Notes under the pieces: generated by a model | What the model saw: the letters and a program-made list of their open reading frames with translations, nothing else | Told to the model about the DNA's origin: nothing | Databases searched by the model: none | Part shown: in pieces, positions 40,225 to 49,180 of the stretch | Numbering within the stretch: position 1 is the stretch's first letter | Layout: each line of letters opens with the position of its first letter | Made by a program: the position numbers and the translations under genes | Source: Streptomyces finlayi | GTDB lineage: Bacteria; Actinomycetota; Actinomycetes; Streptomycetales; Streptomycetaceae | Assembly: GCF_014216315.1 (NCBI RefSeq) | Contig: NZ_CP045702.1 | Coordinates: forward strand, 6,882,001-6,946,000 | Direction: 5' to 3' | Length of the DNA stretch: 64,000 bases

Positions 40225-42687
40225 ATGGACCGGCCGCCGCTCTCGCTGAGTCAGTTCGTGCTGAAGATGCACAGCCGCTGTGACCTCGCTTGCGACCACT
40301 GCTACGTGTACGAGCACGCTGATACGAGTTGGCGTGGCCGGCCCAAGGTGGTGTCCCACAAGATCCTGGCCAGGGCCGCCGAGCGGATCGCGGAACACGC
40401 CCGGGCCCACCGGCTCCCCGAGGTCCATGTGGTCCTGCACGGCGGCGAACCGCTGCTCGCCGGCCCCGCGAGACTGCGGACGGCGGCGGAGCAGCTCTCC
40501 CGCGCACTCGACGGCGTGAGCGCCCTGGACCTGCGTATCCACACCAACGGCGTGCTGCTCAGCGAACGTTTCTGCGAGCTCTTCACCGAGCTGGGCATCA
40601 AGGTCGGGGTCTCGCTGGACGGCGACAAGTCCTCCAACGACCGGCACCGCCGGTACGCGGACGGGCGCAGCAGTCACGCCCAGGTCCTCAAGGCCGTGGA
40701 ACTGCTCAGCAGGCCCCGCTACCGGCATCTGTTCGCCGGCCTGCTCTGCACGATCGACGTCGAGAACGACCCCGTCGCCGTGTACGAAGCGCTCGTCGCC
40801 CTCGGTCCGCCGCGCATGGACTTCCTGCTGCCGCACGCCACCTGGGACGTACCGCCGCCCCGGCCGGGAGGGTCGCCGACTCCGTACGCGGACTGGCTGG
40901 ACGTCGTCCACCGGCGCTGGGACGCGGACGGCCGGCCCGTACCGGTACGCATGTTCGACTCCGTCGCGCGCACGCTGCGCGGCGAGAGCAGCCTCACCGA
41001 ATCGCTCGGACTGGCGCCCGTGGACCTCGTGGTGATCGAGACCGACGGCACGTACGAACAGGCGGACAGTCTCAAGACCGCCTACGAGGACGCTCCCGCC
41101 ACCGGCATGGACGTCTTCACGCACTCGCTCGACGAGGTGCTCGGCCACCCGGGGCTGCTCGCCCGGCAGCAGGGGATCGAGGAGCTCGCCGCGCAGTGCG
41201 GGGCCTGTCCGGTGGTCACGTCCTGCGGCGGCGGTCTGTACGCCCACCGGTACCGGACCGGCAGCGGCGGCAGCGGTTTCGACAACCCCTCGGTGTTCTG
41301 CCCCGACCTGATGGAGCTCGTCGTGAACATCCGCGACCGTGAAGCCGCCGTCCCCGTGGCACCCGCGGCCGTCTCGGGCGGCGACGACCTGGACGAGCTC
41401 GCGACCGGCTTCGGGGGCGCCGGGGCCGTGGGGCGGCTGGCGGAGATCCAGCTCGACCTCGACCGTCAGCTGCTCGCCGCCGTGCGTGAACGCGGCTCCC
41501 GGGGCGACCGGCTCGCGGCCGCTGCCTGGGAGCTGATCGTCGAACTCGACACCTCGCTCCCCGAAGCGGTGGACGCGGTGATCGCGCATCCGTATCTGCG
41601 CCCCTGGGCCCTGCGCGCCCTGGACGGCAGGGCCCCCGGCACGGCGGGGCGGGGACTCGCGGAGGTCGCCGCCGCGTGCGCGCTGCGTGCCCGGCGCGGC
41701 GACCGCGTCACGGTACCGGTGCGCGGAGGGCTGCTGCGGCTGCCGGGCCTGGGCACGGTGTCGCTCCCGGCCCGGACGGAACTGGCCGAGGTCGAGGCGG
41801 GCCCGGACGGGTTCTCGGTGAGGGCCGCGCAGCGGTGCGTGGAGATCGGCTGGGACAGCGGCGCCGACGGGCTCGTCCGGAACTGGCGGCCGGTCCGCCT
41901 GGTGGAACTGCCCGGCTGGACCGTGGCGCTGGAGGACACCGACCCGATGCGCGACAGCCATCAGTGGCCCGTGTCGGACCGCCTCTCCCACGGGGAGGCC
42001 AAGCTGTGGTCCGAGGACCTCGCCGAGGCGTGGTCGCTGATCAGGCGTGAACTGCCCGCTTGTGCGCCGGGAGTGGCGGAGGGGCTGCGGGTCGTCACCC
42101 CCCTGCACGCACCGGAGGGCAGCGACGTCAGTGCCGCCTCCCGGGAGGCGTTCGGGGCGATCGGTGCGGCGCGGCCCGTGACGCCCGACCTGCTGGCCCT
42201 GCTGATCGTGCACGAGTTCCAGCACGTCAAGCTGGGGGCGGTCCTGGACAGCCACGACCTGTACGACCCGGACGGCGGGGACCGGCTGTTCTACGCGCCC
42301 TGGCGGGACGATCCGCGGCCGCTGGACGGCCTGCTCCAGGGCACGTACGCGCACATCGCCGTCACGGACTTCTGGCGGGTGCGCAGGCTCACCACGCAGG
42401 GACCCGCCGCGCGGGCGGCGGAGGCGCGGTTCGCCCGGTGGCGCGAGCAGACGGCCGCGGCGGTGGACGAACTCGCCGGCTCCGGCGTGCTCACCCCGCT
42501 GGGAGAACGTTTCGTCGCGGGCATGGGCGAGACGATCGCGGGCTGGTCGGCGGAGAAGGTCTCCCGGACCGCTCTCGCCGAGGCCGCACGCACCGCGGCG
42601 GCCCACCGCGCGGCATGGGGTGCGGCCGCGGTGCGGGAGCGAGCGCGGGTGCGAGCGCGGGTGCGGCACACCGTCACCGGTAAATGA
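40225..42687 (+). CDS. fxsB: FxsB: radical SAM/SPASM cyclophane-forming maturase fused to an HExxH domain
   Basis: 820 aa. The radical SAM domain (about 10-240) binds the [4Fe-4S]-SAM cluster with C19-x3-C23-x2-C26. The SPASM domain (about 320-365) carries C325, C328, C334 and C359. A second half (about 400-820) ends in a domain with H663-E664-F-Q-H667, the HExxH signature of the peptide-modification-associated domain that accompanies Fxs systems. It acts on FxsA. In many genomes the HExxH part is a separate gene; here it is fused. ATG 40225 chosen; a spacer separates it from fxsA's stop. Confidence 0.92.
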   Translation: MDRPPLSLSQFVLKMHSRCDLACDHCYVYEHADTSWRGRPKVVSHKILARAAERIAEHARAHRLPEVHVVLHGGEPLLAGPARLRTAAEQLSRALDGVSALDLRIHTNGVLLSERFCELFTELGIKVGVSLDGDKSSNDRHRRYADGRSSHAQVLKAVELLSRPRYRHLFAGLLCTIDVENDPVAVYEALVALGPPRMDFLLPHATWDVPPPRPGGSPTPYADWLDVVHRRWDADGRPVPVRMFDSVARTLRGESSLTESLGLAPVDLVVIETDGTYEQADSLKTAYEDAPATGMDVFTHSLDEVLGHPGLLARQQGIEELAAQCGACPVVTSCGGGLYAHRYRTGSGGSGFDNPSVFCPDLMELVVNIRDREAAVPVAPAAVSGGDDLDELATGFGGAGAVGRLAEIQLDLDRQLLAAVRERGSRGDRLAAAAWELIVELDTSLPEAVDAVIAHPYLRPWALRALDGRAPGTAGRGLAEVAAACALRARRGDRVTVPVRGGLLRLPGLGTVSLPARTELAEVEAGPDGFSVRAAQRCVEIGWDSGADGLVRNWRPVRLVELPGWTVALEDTDPMRDSHQWPVSDRLSHGEAKLWSEDLAEAWSLIRRELPACAPGVAEGLRVVTPLHAPEGSDVSAASREAFGAIGAARPVTPDLLALLIVHEFQHVKLGAVLDSHDLYDPDGGDRLFYAPWRDDPRPLDGLLQGTYAHIAVTDFWRVRRLTTQGPAARAAEARFARWREQTAAAVDELAGSGVLTPLGERFVAGMGETIAGWSAEKVSRTALAEAARTAAAHRAAWGAAAVRERARVRARVRHTVTGK

Positions 42688-42717
42688 TCGTATACAGCTC
42701 CAGATTTGGCAGCTTTG

Positions 42718-42773
42718 ACATCAATTGATTGATCCAAAAAGGCATTTGATCAATTGGATCAATCAATAGATGT
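42718..42773. promoter_or_regulatory. AT-rich inverted repeat between fxsB and fxsC
   Basis: Arms 42718-42735 (beginning ACATCAATTGATTG) and 42756-42773 (GGATCAATCAATAG...) pair at 17 of 18 positions around a 20-nt loop that itself contains TTGATCAATT. G+C is about 35%, very low for this genome. It lies between the fxsB stop and fxsC, as a terminator of the first pair, an operator of the second, or both. Confidence 0.7.
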
Positions 42774-42845
42774 GTTCGCGTGGTTCCGTCGAGGAATCGA
42801 GGTTTCCTACACTGAGGGCCCAGCGAACAGGGACCGGGGGCTACG

Positions 42846-44198
42846 TTGGCCAGTGGAGCGGTGGGGGCCGGGGGAGACGAACCAAAGCCTTACTTCTTTC
42901 TCAGCTACGCGCATACGCCGAAGAACCATCCGAAGGACAAGGACCCGAACGTCTGGGTGGAGAGGTTCTACCGGGATCTGTGCGCGCACGTACTGCAACT
43001 GACCTCGCTTCCGGCGGGAGTGCCCGCCGGATTCATGGACCAGCAGATGCAGCCGGGGGAAGGCTGGCCGGAGCGGCTGTCCGAGGCGCTGGCGTACTGC
43101 AGGGTCTTCGTACCGCTCTACTCACCACGCTATTTCCTGAGCGAACAGTGCGGTCGTGAGTGGTACGCCTTCTCCAGCCGGGCCGTGCACCACCAGGCCG
43201 CCCAGTACAACAACAACAGCTCCCCGATCACCGGGATCGTTCCCGCGCTCTGGGTGCCCGTACCGCCCAAACAGCTTCCGCAGCCCGCGGAGCGGCTGCA
43301 GTTCAACCACGCGACCTTCGGGGACGACTACGCGGACGAGGGCTTCTACGGACTGATCAAGCTCCGTTACCTCAGGGACCAGTACGAGCGGGCGGTGTAT
43401 CTCCTGGCCAAGCGCATCGTCAAGGTCGCCGAGCAGACGCAGATGGCCGAAGGCCACCCGCATCAGGACTACCTGGCCGTACCGAGCGCGTTCGGGCCGC
43501 CGGGTCCCGCCCGCGAGATGGACATAGCCGTGCTCGCCTGTTCGCGGGCCGACCGGCCGCAGGACCGGGGCCCCGACTGCTACGGGCCGGACGCCCGGGA
43601 CTGGAATCCGTACCATCCCAAGTCCTCGCGGCCGCTCGCCGACCACGCGGTCGATCTCGTGCGCAACCTCGACTACCTGGTCCGGGTGGGCGACTTCGAG
43701 GCCGAGGCCGAACGGCTGCTGGCCGCCGGGGAGCCGAGCGCTCCGGGACTGCTGCTGCTCGACCAGTGGGCACTCGAAGCCCCGCACCGGAGGGATCTGC
43801 TGCGGCGGCTCTGCGCACAGGACCGGCCCTGGATCAGCATCATGGTCCCCTGGAACCGCGAGGACCCGGAGTCCGCGCTGCGGTCGGATTCCCTGCACTC
43901 GGCCGCCGGTATCCTCGCCGCCGAGACGGCCGGGGGCCACCGCTCGCCGGGCGCGGGAGTTCCCACGCTCGAAGCGTTCAGCGAAGAACTGCCGCGTGCC
44001 GTGCGAGCCGCCGACCGGCACTACACGGCGCAGGCGAAGACCTACCCCCCGGAAGGGCGGGGCGGGCGGATACCACGGGTGCTGCCCGGAGGCGTCGGAT
44101 ACGGCGCCGACGTGCACGTCACCCCTTCTGACGGACCGCACCAGGGCAAAGGCCACGCCGACGACGCGGAGGGACCCTCGGATGACCGAGAACCGTGA
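42846..44198 (+). CDS. fxsC: FxsC: TIR-fold protein of the Fxs system
   Basis: 450 aa. The N-terminal TIR-like domain (about 14-170) begins Y-F-F-L-S-Y-A-H and has L-Y-S-P-R-Y-F-L-S-E-Q-C-G-R-E-W, where E105 matches the catalytic Glu of NAD-cleaving TIR domains. The C-terminal half (about 210-400) is a second, divergent domain of unknown role with L-L-L-L-D-Q-W. The tail is charged and Gly-rich. Start TTG 42846 behind GGGGG; there is no better ATG/GTG. It overlaps fxsT by 17 bp and belongs to the same unit. Confidence 0.85.
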   Translation: MASGAVGAGGDEPKPYFFLSYAHTPKNHPKDKDPNVWVERFYRDLCAHVLQLTSLPAGVPAGFMDQQMQPGEGWPERLSEALAYCRVFVPLYSPRYFLSEQCGREWYAFSSRAVHHQAAQYNNNSSPITGIVPALWVPVPPKQLPQPAERLQFNHATFGDDYADEGFYGLIKLRYLRDQYERAVYLLAKRIVKVAEQTQMAEGHPHQDYLAVPSAFGPPGPAREMDIAVLACSRADRPQDRGPDCYGPDARDWNPYHPKSSRPLADHAVDLVRNLDYLVRVGDFEAEAERLLAAGEPSAPGLLLLDQWALEAPHRRDLLRRLCAQDRPWISIMVPWNREDPESALRSDSLHSAAGILAAETAGGHRSPGAGVPTLEAFSEELPRAVRAADRHYTAQAKTYPPEGRGGRIPRVLPGGVGYGADVHVTPSDGPHQGKGHADDAEGPSDDREP

Positions 44199-47100
44199 TG
44201 GCACCATCGTCACCTTCTACTCGTACAAGGGCGGCACGGGGCGCACCATGGCTCTCGCCAACACCGCCTGGATCCTCGCCGCCAACGGATACCGGGTGCT
44301 CGCCGTCGACTGGGACCTGGAGGCGCCGGGGCTGCACCGCTTCTTCCACCCCTTCCTCGACTTCTCCGACCTGGAGGCCACTCCTGGCGTGATCAACCTG
44401 ATCACCGAATACCAGGAGGAGGTACGACGGCCCGCCGAGCGGGAAGCCGAATGGCACCGTGACTACGCCCGCGTCCGCCCGCACGCGACCTCGCTGAACT
44501 GGTCCTTCCCCTTCGGCGGGAGCCTCGACTTCGTCTCCGCCGGGCGGCGAAACCGGGACTACTCGGCGACCGTGGGGCGGATGGACTGGGAGGACTTCTA
44601 CGAGCGGTACGACGGCGGCCAGTTCTTCGATGCGATGCGTACCGACATGCAACGTCACTACGACTACACCCTCATCGACAGCCGGACCGGGATCAGCGAC
44701 ATCGGGGACATCTGCACCGTTCAGATGCCCCAAGTGCTCGTCGTCTGCTTCACGTTGAGCGATCAGAGCATCGACGGCGCGGCTGCCGTGGCCCGCGACA
44801 TCGAAGAGCGCTTCCACGACAAGAACATCCGGATACTGCCGGTGCCGATGCGGATCGACGACGGCGAGAAGGAGAAGGCCGACGCGGGCCGGGCCCTGGC
44901 AAGGGAGAGCTTCAGCGGCTTCCCAAGCGGGCTGAGCAGTGAGGAACTGGCGGGCTACTGGGGCTCGGTGGAGATTCCCTACCGGCCCTTCTACGCGTAC
45001 GAGGAGATCCTCGCGACCTTCGGTGACGCGCCCAACGTGTCCAGCTCCATGCTCACCGCCTGCGAGCGTCTCACCGCGGTCCTCACCGACGGAGCGGTCA
45101 GCGCCCTGCCCCCGATGGACGAGGCCGAACGGCTCGGCTACGTCGCGGCGTACACCCGGCGGCGTCCCGTGCCGCCGTCCAACGTGGTGCTCGCCTACGT
45201 GGCCGAGGACCAGATGTGGGCCGACTGGCTGCAGGCCGTGCTCGTCCGGGCCGGCTTCCACGTCGCCGCGGTCGACGTGCGGACGAACCAGGTGGCGGGT
45301 GCCGAAGCGGCGTTCAGTCCCGGAGTCACCTACCGCGTCGTCTCCGTCGTCTCGCAGGCGTACCAGAACTCCGCTCCCGCCAGGACCCTGTGGGACTCCG
45401 TGTCCGGACTCGATCCCGCAGGCAGCCGCCGCCAGGCCATACCCGTCCGGGTCGGCGACGTACGTCTGAACCTGCCCGCGAGCAGCCGGGCGGTCGTCGA
45501 CCTCGTACGGCTGGACGAGAACGAGGCCGCGGCGGCCCTGCTCGGTGCCCTGGACCGGGACGAACCACTCGTCTCGCCGCCCGTCCCGGTGGGCGGGCCC
45601 CGCTTCCCCGGGACGACGCCGCAGGTGTGGAACGTACGACCCCGGCACGCCTGGTTCACCGGGCGCGCATCCGTGCTGGAGCGGGTACGCGACCAGCTGC
45701 GCGGCGACACCCCTTCGGGACAGCACCTGCCCCAGGTCCTGTACGGGCTCGGCGGGGTGGGGAAGACCCAGGTGGCCAGGGAGTACGCGCACCGCTTCCG
45801 CGCCGACTACGACCTGGTCTGGTGGGTCGAGTCCGAACAGCCCGACCGGGTGGTCTCCTCACTCGCCGAACTCGCCGCCGAGATGGGGCTGCGTACCGGC
45901 GACGGGGTCACCGACGCCGCCATGGCGGCCCTGGAGGCGTTGCGCAGCGGATCGCCGTACTCCCGCTGGCTGCTCGTCTTCGACAACGTCGAGGACCTCG
46001 ACCACGCCCTGGACGTCTTCGCCGACGAGACCGCGCCCATCTCGGGCTCCCTGTACGGCCACATCCTCGCCACGTGCCGCAACAAGCCGGTGTCGGCGCA
46101 GATCCAGTCGACGGAGGTCGAGGTCTTCACCCGCGCCGAGAGCGTGGAGCACCTGTGCCGCCGCGTTCGCAAGCTGCCCGCACGGGACGCGGACCGGGTG
46201 GCGGAGGCCGTCGGTGACCTGCCGCTGGCGGTCGAGGTCGCGGCCGCCTGGCTCGCCGAGACGGCCACCCCGGTGGACGACTACGTGCAGCAGCTCAGGG
46301 ACCAGAGCACCAAGGTCCTGTCCCTGGGCACCCCGGACGACTACGCCCAGCAGATCGGCGCCACCTGGAACATCTCCATCGCCAGGCTGCGCGAGGAGTC
46401 CAAGGCCGCTGTACGCCTCCTGGAACTGTGCTCGTTCTTCTCCGCCGAACCCATCTCGATGAGCCTCATCGGCAGCGACTCGATGCTCCGCTCGCTGCTC
46501 CCCTACGACCCCGATCTGCGCGAGCGGTACATGCTCGGCAAGGTCACCCAGGCGCTGAACCGCTTCGCACTGGCCAAGGTGGACCCCGCCGACAGCAGCA
46601 TCCAGGTGCACCGCCTCGTCCAGGCGGCCGTCCGCTCCGGGATGACCAGGGAGGAGCGGGCCCAGGCGATGCACGAGGTGCACGTCACACTGGCGGCGGC
46701 CCGGCCGCAGGACACCGGGGAGCTGGACAGCCCCGTGAACGACCCCCGCACCTGGTCGAGTTTCGAGCTGATCTGGCCGCACCTCGGCGCGTCCGGCATC
46801 GCCGACTGCCACGAGGAGTCGGGCCGGCAGCTCATGCTCGACCGGATCCGCTACCTCCTCAAGCGCGGGGAGCTGGAGAACGCCCGCCTGCTGGGAACCC
46901 AGCTGAACCGCACCTGGACCCGGGATCTCGGCGAGGACGACAAGCAGACGCTCAACCTCCGCTTCGAGCTCGCCAACGCCCTCCGGGCCCAGGGCAGATA
47001 CCACGCGGCTCTCGCCCTGGACGAGGACACCAGGGAACGGCAGATCCGGGTGTTCCACCCCGACCACCCGAACGTCCTGATCACCACCGGGAGCCTCGCC

Positions 47101-48144
47101 GCCGACCTGCGCGCCCTCGGCCGCTTCGACGAGGCGCTGGAACGTGACGTGCGGATCTACCGGGGCATGCGCGAGACCTTCGGCGAGGACCACCCGCGCA
47201 CCCTGACCGCCGCCAACAACCTCGCGATCGACTACCGGCTGACCGGCGACAGCGAACGCGCCCGCCGACTGGACGAACAGACCGTCGAGCGCCGCAGCGC
47301 CCTGCTGACCACGGACCACCCCTACACGCTCACCACCAAGGGCCACCTCGCGCGCGACCTGCGGGAGACCGGGGAGTACGAGGCATCGGTCCAGGTCCTG
47401 CGTGAGGTGATCGCCGCCTTCGAGCGCAGCGTGCTCAACGCCGACGTGCCCGAGGCGCTGCGCACCGCCAAGAGCCTCGCCGTCTCGCTGCGCAAGGCCG
47501 GACATCCGCACGAGGCGAAGCGGCTCACGGAGGAGACGTACGGCCGCTACCGGGGACGGTACGGGGCGAAGGTGCCCGATGCCCTGGCCTGCGGGCTCAA
47601 CCTGGCGGCCGACTTCTCGGCCGTCGGGGACAAGCAGGCCGCCCTGGACCTCGCCCTGCAGGCACTGGAGGGGTACCGGGAGAGCCTGGGTGAGGAGCAT
47701 CCCTTCACGCTGGCCTGCCGCAACAACGTCGGGATCTATCTGCGGGGGCTCGGCGAGGCCAGGCGGGCGGCGGAGGTGGGTGAACTGGTCAGGGCGGCGC
47801 TGGAGGACCAGCTCGGGCCCTCCCACCCCTTCACGCTCTGCGCGGCGATCAACCTCGCCAACGCCTACGGGGATCTGCACCGGCCCGAGGCGGCGGAGCA
47901 GTGGGAGCGCATCGCGCTGGAGGGCCTGACGGCGAGGTACGGGCCCGACCACCCCGATGTGCTCGTCTGCCGTTCCAACCTCGCGATCACCCTGCGCGCG
48001 GCCGGGCGCGAGGTGGAGGCGCAGCGGATGCGGGCAGAGGTTCTCGAACCGGCCGCCGTACGGCTGGGAGCCGATCACCCGATCACCGAGGCGGCCCGCT
48101 CCTGGCGGCGGCTCAGCCGTGACCTGGAGCCGCAGCCCGTGTGA
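44182..48144 (+). CDS. fxsT: FxsT: ParA-like/TIR-like/NB-ARC/TPR protein of the Fxs system
   Basis: 1320 aa. Residues ~5-310: a ParA/MinD-like NTPase with the deviant Walker A K16-G-G-T-G-R-T, where Arg replaces the usual second Lys. About 331-465: a TIR-like domain (V-V-L-A-Y-V-A-E-D-Q) without the expected catalytic Glu. About 485-780: NB-ARC-type STAND NTPase with G-L-G-G-V-G-K528-T-Q. About 925-1310: kinesin-light-chain-like TPRs (D-H-P-x-T-L repeats). It looks like a STAND/NLR-type switch coupled to the RiPP. ATG 44182 has GGAGGG eight bases upstream. Confidence 0.9.
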   Translation: MTENRDGTIVTFYSYKGGTGRTMALANTAWILAANGYRVLAVDWDLEAPGLHRFFHPFLDFSDLEATPGVINLITEYQEEVRRPAEREAEWHRDYARVRPHATSLNWSFPFGGSLDFVSAGRRNRDYSATVGRMDWEDFYERYDGGQFFDAMRTDMQRHYDYTLIDSRTGISDIGDICTVQMPQVLVVCFTLSDQSIDGAAAVARDIEERFHDKNIRILPVPMRIDDGEKEKADAGRALARESFSGFPSGLSSEELAGYWGSVEIPYRPFYAYEEILATFGDAPNVSSSMLTACERLTAVLTDGAVSALPPMDEAERLGYVAAYTRRRPVPPSNVVLAYVAEDQMWADWLQAVLVRAGFHVAAVDVRTNQVAGAEAAFSPGVTYRVVSVVSQAYQNSAPARTLWDSVSGLDPAGSRRQAIPVRVGDVRLNLPASSRAVVDLVRLDENEAAAALLGALDRDEPLVSPPVPVGGPRFPGTTPQVWNVRPRHAWFTGRASVLERVRDQLRGDTPSGQHLPQVLYGLGGVGKTQVAREYAHRFRADYDLVWWVESEQPDRVVSSLAELAAEMGLRTGDGVTDAAMAALEALRSGSPYSRWLLVFDNVEDLDHALDVFADETAPISGSLYGHILATCRNKPVSAQIQSTEVEVFTRAESVEHLCRRVRKLPARDADRVAEAVGDLPLAVEVAAAWLAETATPVDDYVQQLRDQSTKVLSLGTPDDYAQQIGATWNISIARLREESKAAVRLLELCSFFSAEPISMSLIGSDSMLRSLLPYDPDLRERYMLGKVTQALNRFALAKVDPADSSIQVHRLVQAAVRSGMTREERAQAMHEVHVTLAAARPQDTGELDSPVNDPRTWSSFELIWPHLGASGIADCHEESGRQLMLDRIRYLLKRGELENARLLGTQLNRTWTRDLGEDDKQTLNLRFELANALRAQGRYHAALALDEDTRERQIRVFHPDHPNVLITTGSLAADLRALGRFDEALERDVRIYRGMRETFGEDHPRTLTAANNLAIDYRLTGDSERARRLDEQTVERRSALLTTDHPYTLTTKGHLARDLRETGEYEASVQVLREVIAAFERSVLNADVPEALRTAKSLAVSLRKAGHPHEAKRLTEETYGRYRGRYGAKVPDALACGLNLAADFSAVGDKQAALDLALQALEGYRESLGEEHPFTLACRNNVGIYLRGLGEARRAAEVGELVRAALEDQLGPSHPFTLCAAINLANAYGDLHRPEAAEQWERIALEGLTARYGPDHPDVLVCRSNLAITLRAAGREVEAQRMRAEVLEPAAVRLGADHPITEAARSWRRLSRDLEPQPV

Positions 48145-48189
48145 GCCGGGACGCGCGAGCGGTACGGGGCCCGGGGCCAGGTGGACAGG

Positions 48190-49053
48190 TCACCTCGACG
48201 TCCAGCCGAGTACCCGGGTCAGTACCCGCAGCGCGCCGAAGTGTGCGGCGCCCCGCTCCACGACCAGCTCGGCCCCGGGGATGCGCTCGGCGAGCCACCG
48301 GGTGTGCGACACCGGCGCGAAGACGTCGTCCTCGCCGTGCCACAGCAGGACGGGCGAGGAGATGTCCTCGGGGCTGAAACCCCAGTCGGTGCTGAACGAC
48401 ATCACGTCGTCGACCCAGCCGTCGGCCGAACTCCGCAACCCCTCGGCGAAGTTGCGGGTGAGCATCGCCCGGATGCCGGCGTCGGCGACAATGCCGCGGT
48501 CCGAAGCGGGCAGCGTGCTGCGCATGTCGGCCACCATGCCAGCCGGGTCCGCCCGGATCGTGGCCGACCGGAACTCCAGCGCGGCGGTCAACTGGCGTGG
48601 TCCGGCAGCCGCGTTGACGTACTCCCGGACATTCGACTCGGTCATGCCGTCGAACCAGTCCAGGCCCTGGGCATCGCGCGGCGCGAGCCCGACGAGCGCC
48701 GCCGTCCTGGCCGTGCGGTCGGGCAGCAGCGCCGCGCAGGCGAGCGCGTGGGGCGCCCCGCCCGACCGGCCGACGACGCCGAACCGCTCGATGCCCAGGG
48801 TGTCCGCGATCGTGGCGACGTCCTCGGCGACATGGGCCACGGGCCGCCCGGGTAACCGGTCCGAATCGCCGTATCCCGGACGGTCGTAGGCGATGAGATG
48901 CACGCCCAGCCGGTACAGCACGGAGCCCCGTGGTGCGGGCCCGAGCCGGCTTCCGGGGGTGCCGTGCAGAAGGAAGACGGGCCTTCCGTGCGGTTTGCCG
49001 TAGTGCTCGACGGCCAGCTGCCGGCCGTCCTGGGTGCGAATCAGCTGCTTCAT
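48190..49053 (-). CDS. Alpha/beta hydrolase
   Basis: 287 aa. Oxyanion motif L-L-H-G-T-P-G-S, nucleophile elbow V-V-G-R-S-G-G-A-P, acid near W-H-G-E-D-D, and His in R-G-A-A-H-F-G: a complete triad. Substrate unknown. ATG 49053 follows GGAAGG. It is convergent with fxsT with 45 bp between stops; no evidence ties it to the Fxs system. Confidence 0.92.
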   Translation of the reverse strand: MKQLIRTQDGRQLAVEHYGKPHGRPVFLLHGTPGSRLGPAPRGSVLYRLGVHLIAYDRPGYGDSDRLPGRPVAHVAEDVATIADTLGIERFGVVGRSGGAPHALACAALLPDRTARTAALVGLAPRDAQGLDWFDGMTESNVREYVNAAAGPRQLTAALEFRSATIRADPAGMVADMRSTLPASDRGIVADAGIRAMLTRNFAEGLRSSADGWVDDVMSFSTDWGFSPEDISSPVLLWHGEDDVFAPVSHTRWLAERIPGAELVVERGAAHFGALRVLTRVLGWTSR

Positions 49054-49180
49054 CCGGCGCCTTCCCATCGGTACGACACGCCGCAAGTATGAGCGCAGCC
49101 AGGGCAGTTGGTACATAGGTGCTCCAGCCAACGGTCGTAGCCGACCCACGCGTGGGCGGCCCCGGCCGACGAGCCCGGCC

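Noticed and set aside
43996..44181. Upstream extension of fxsT within fxsC
   Set aside because: ATG 44182 has GGAGGG at the right distance and starts the ParA-like fold; the extension is a shadow of fxsC.
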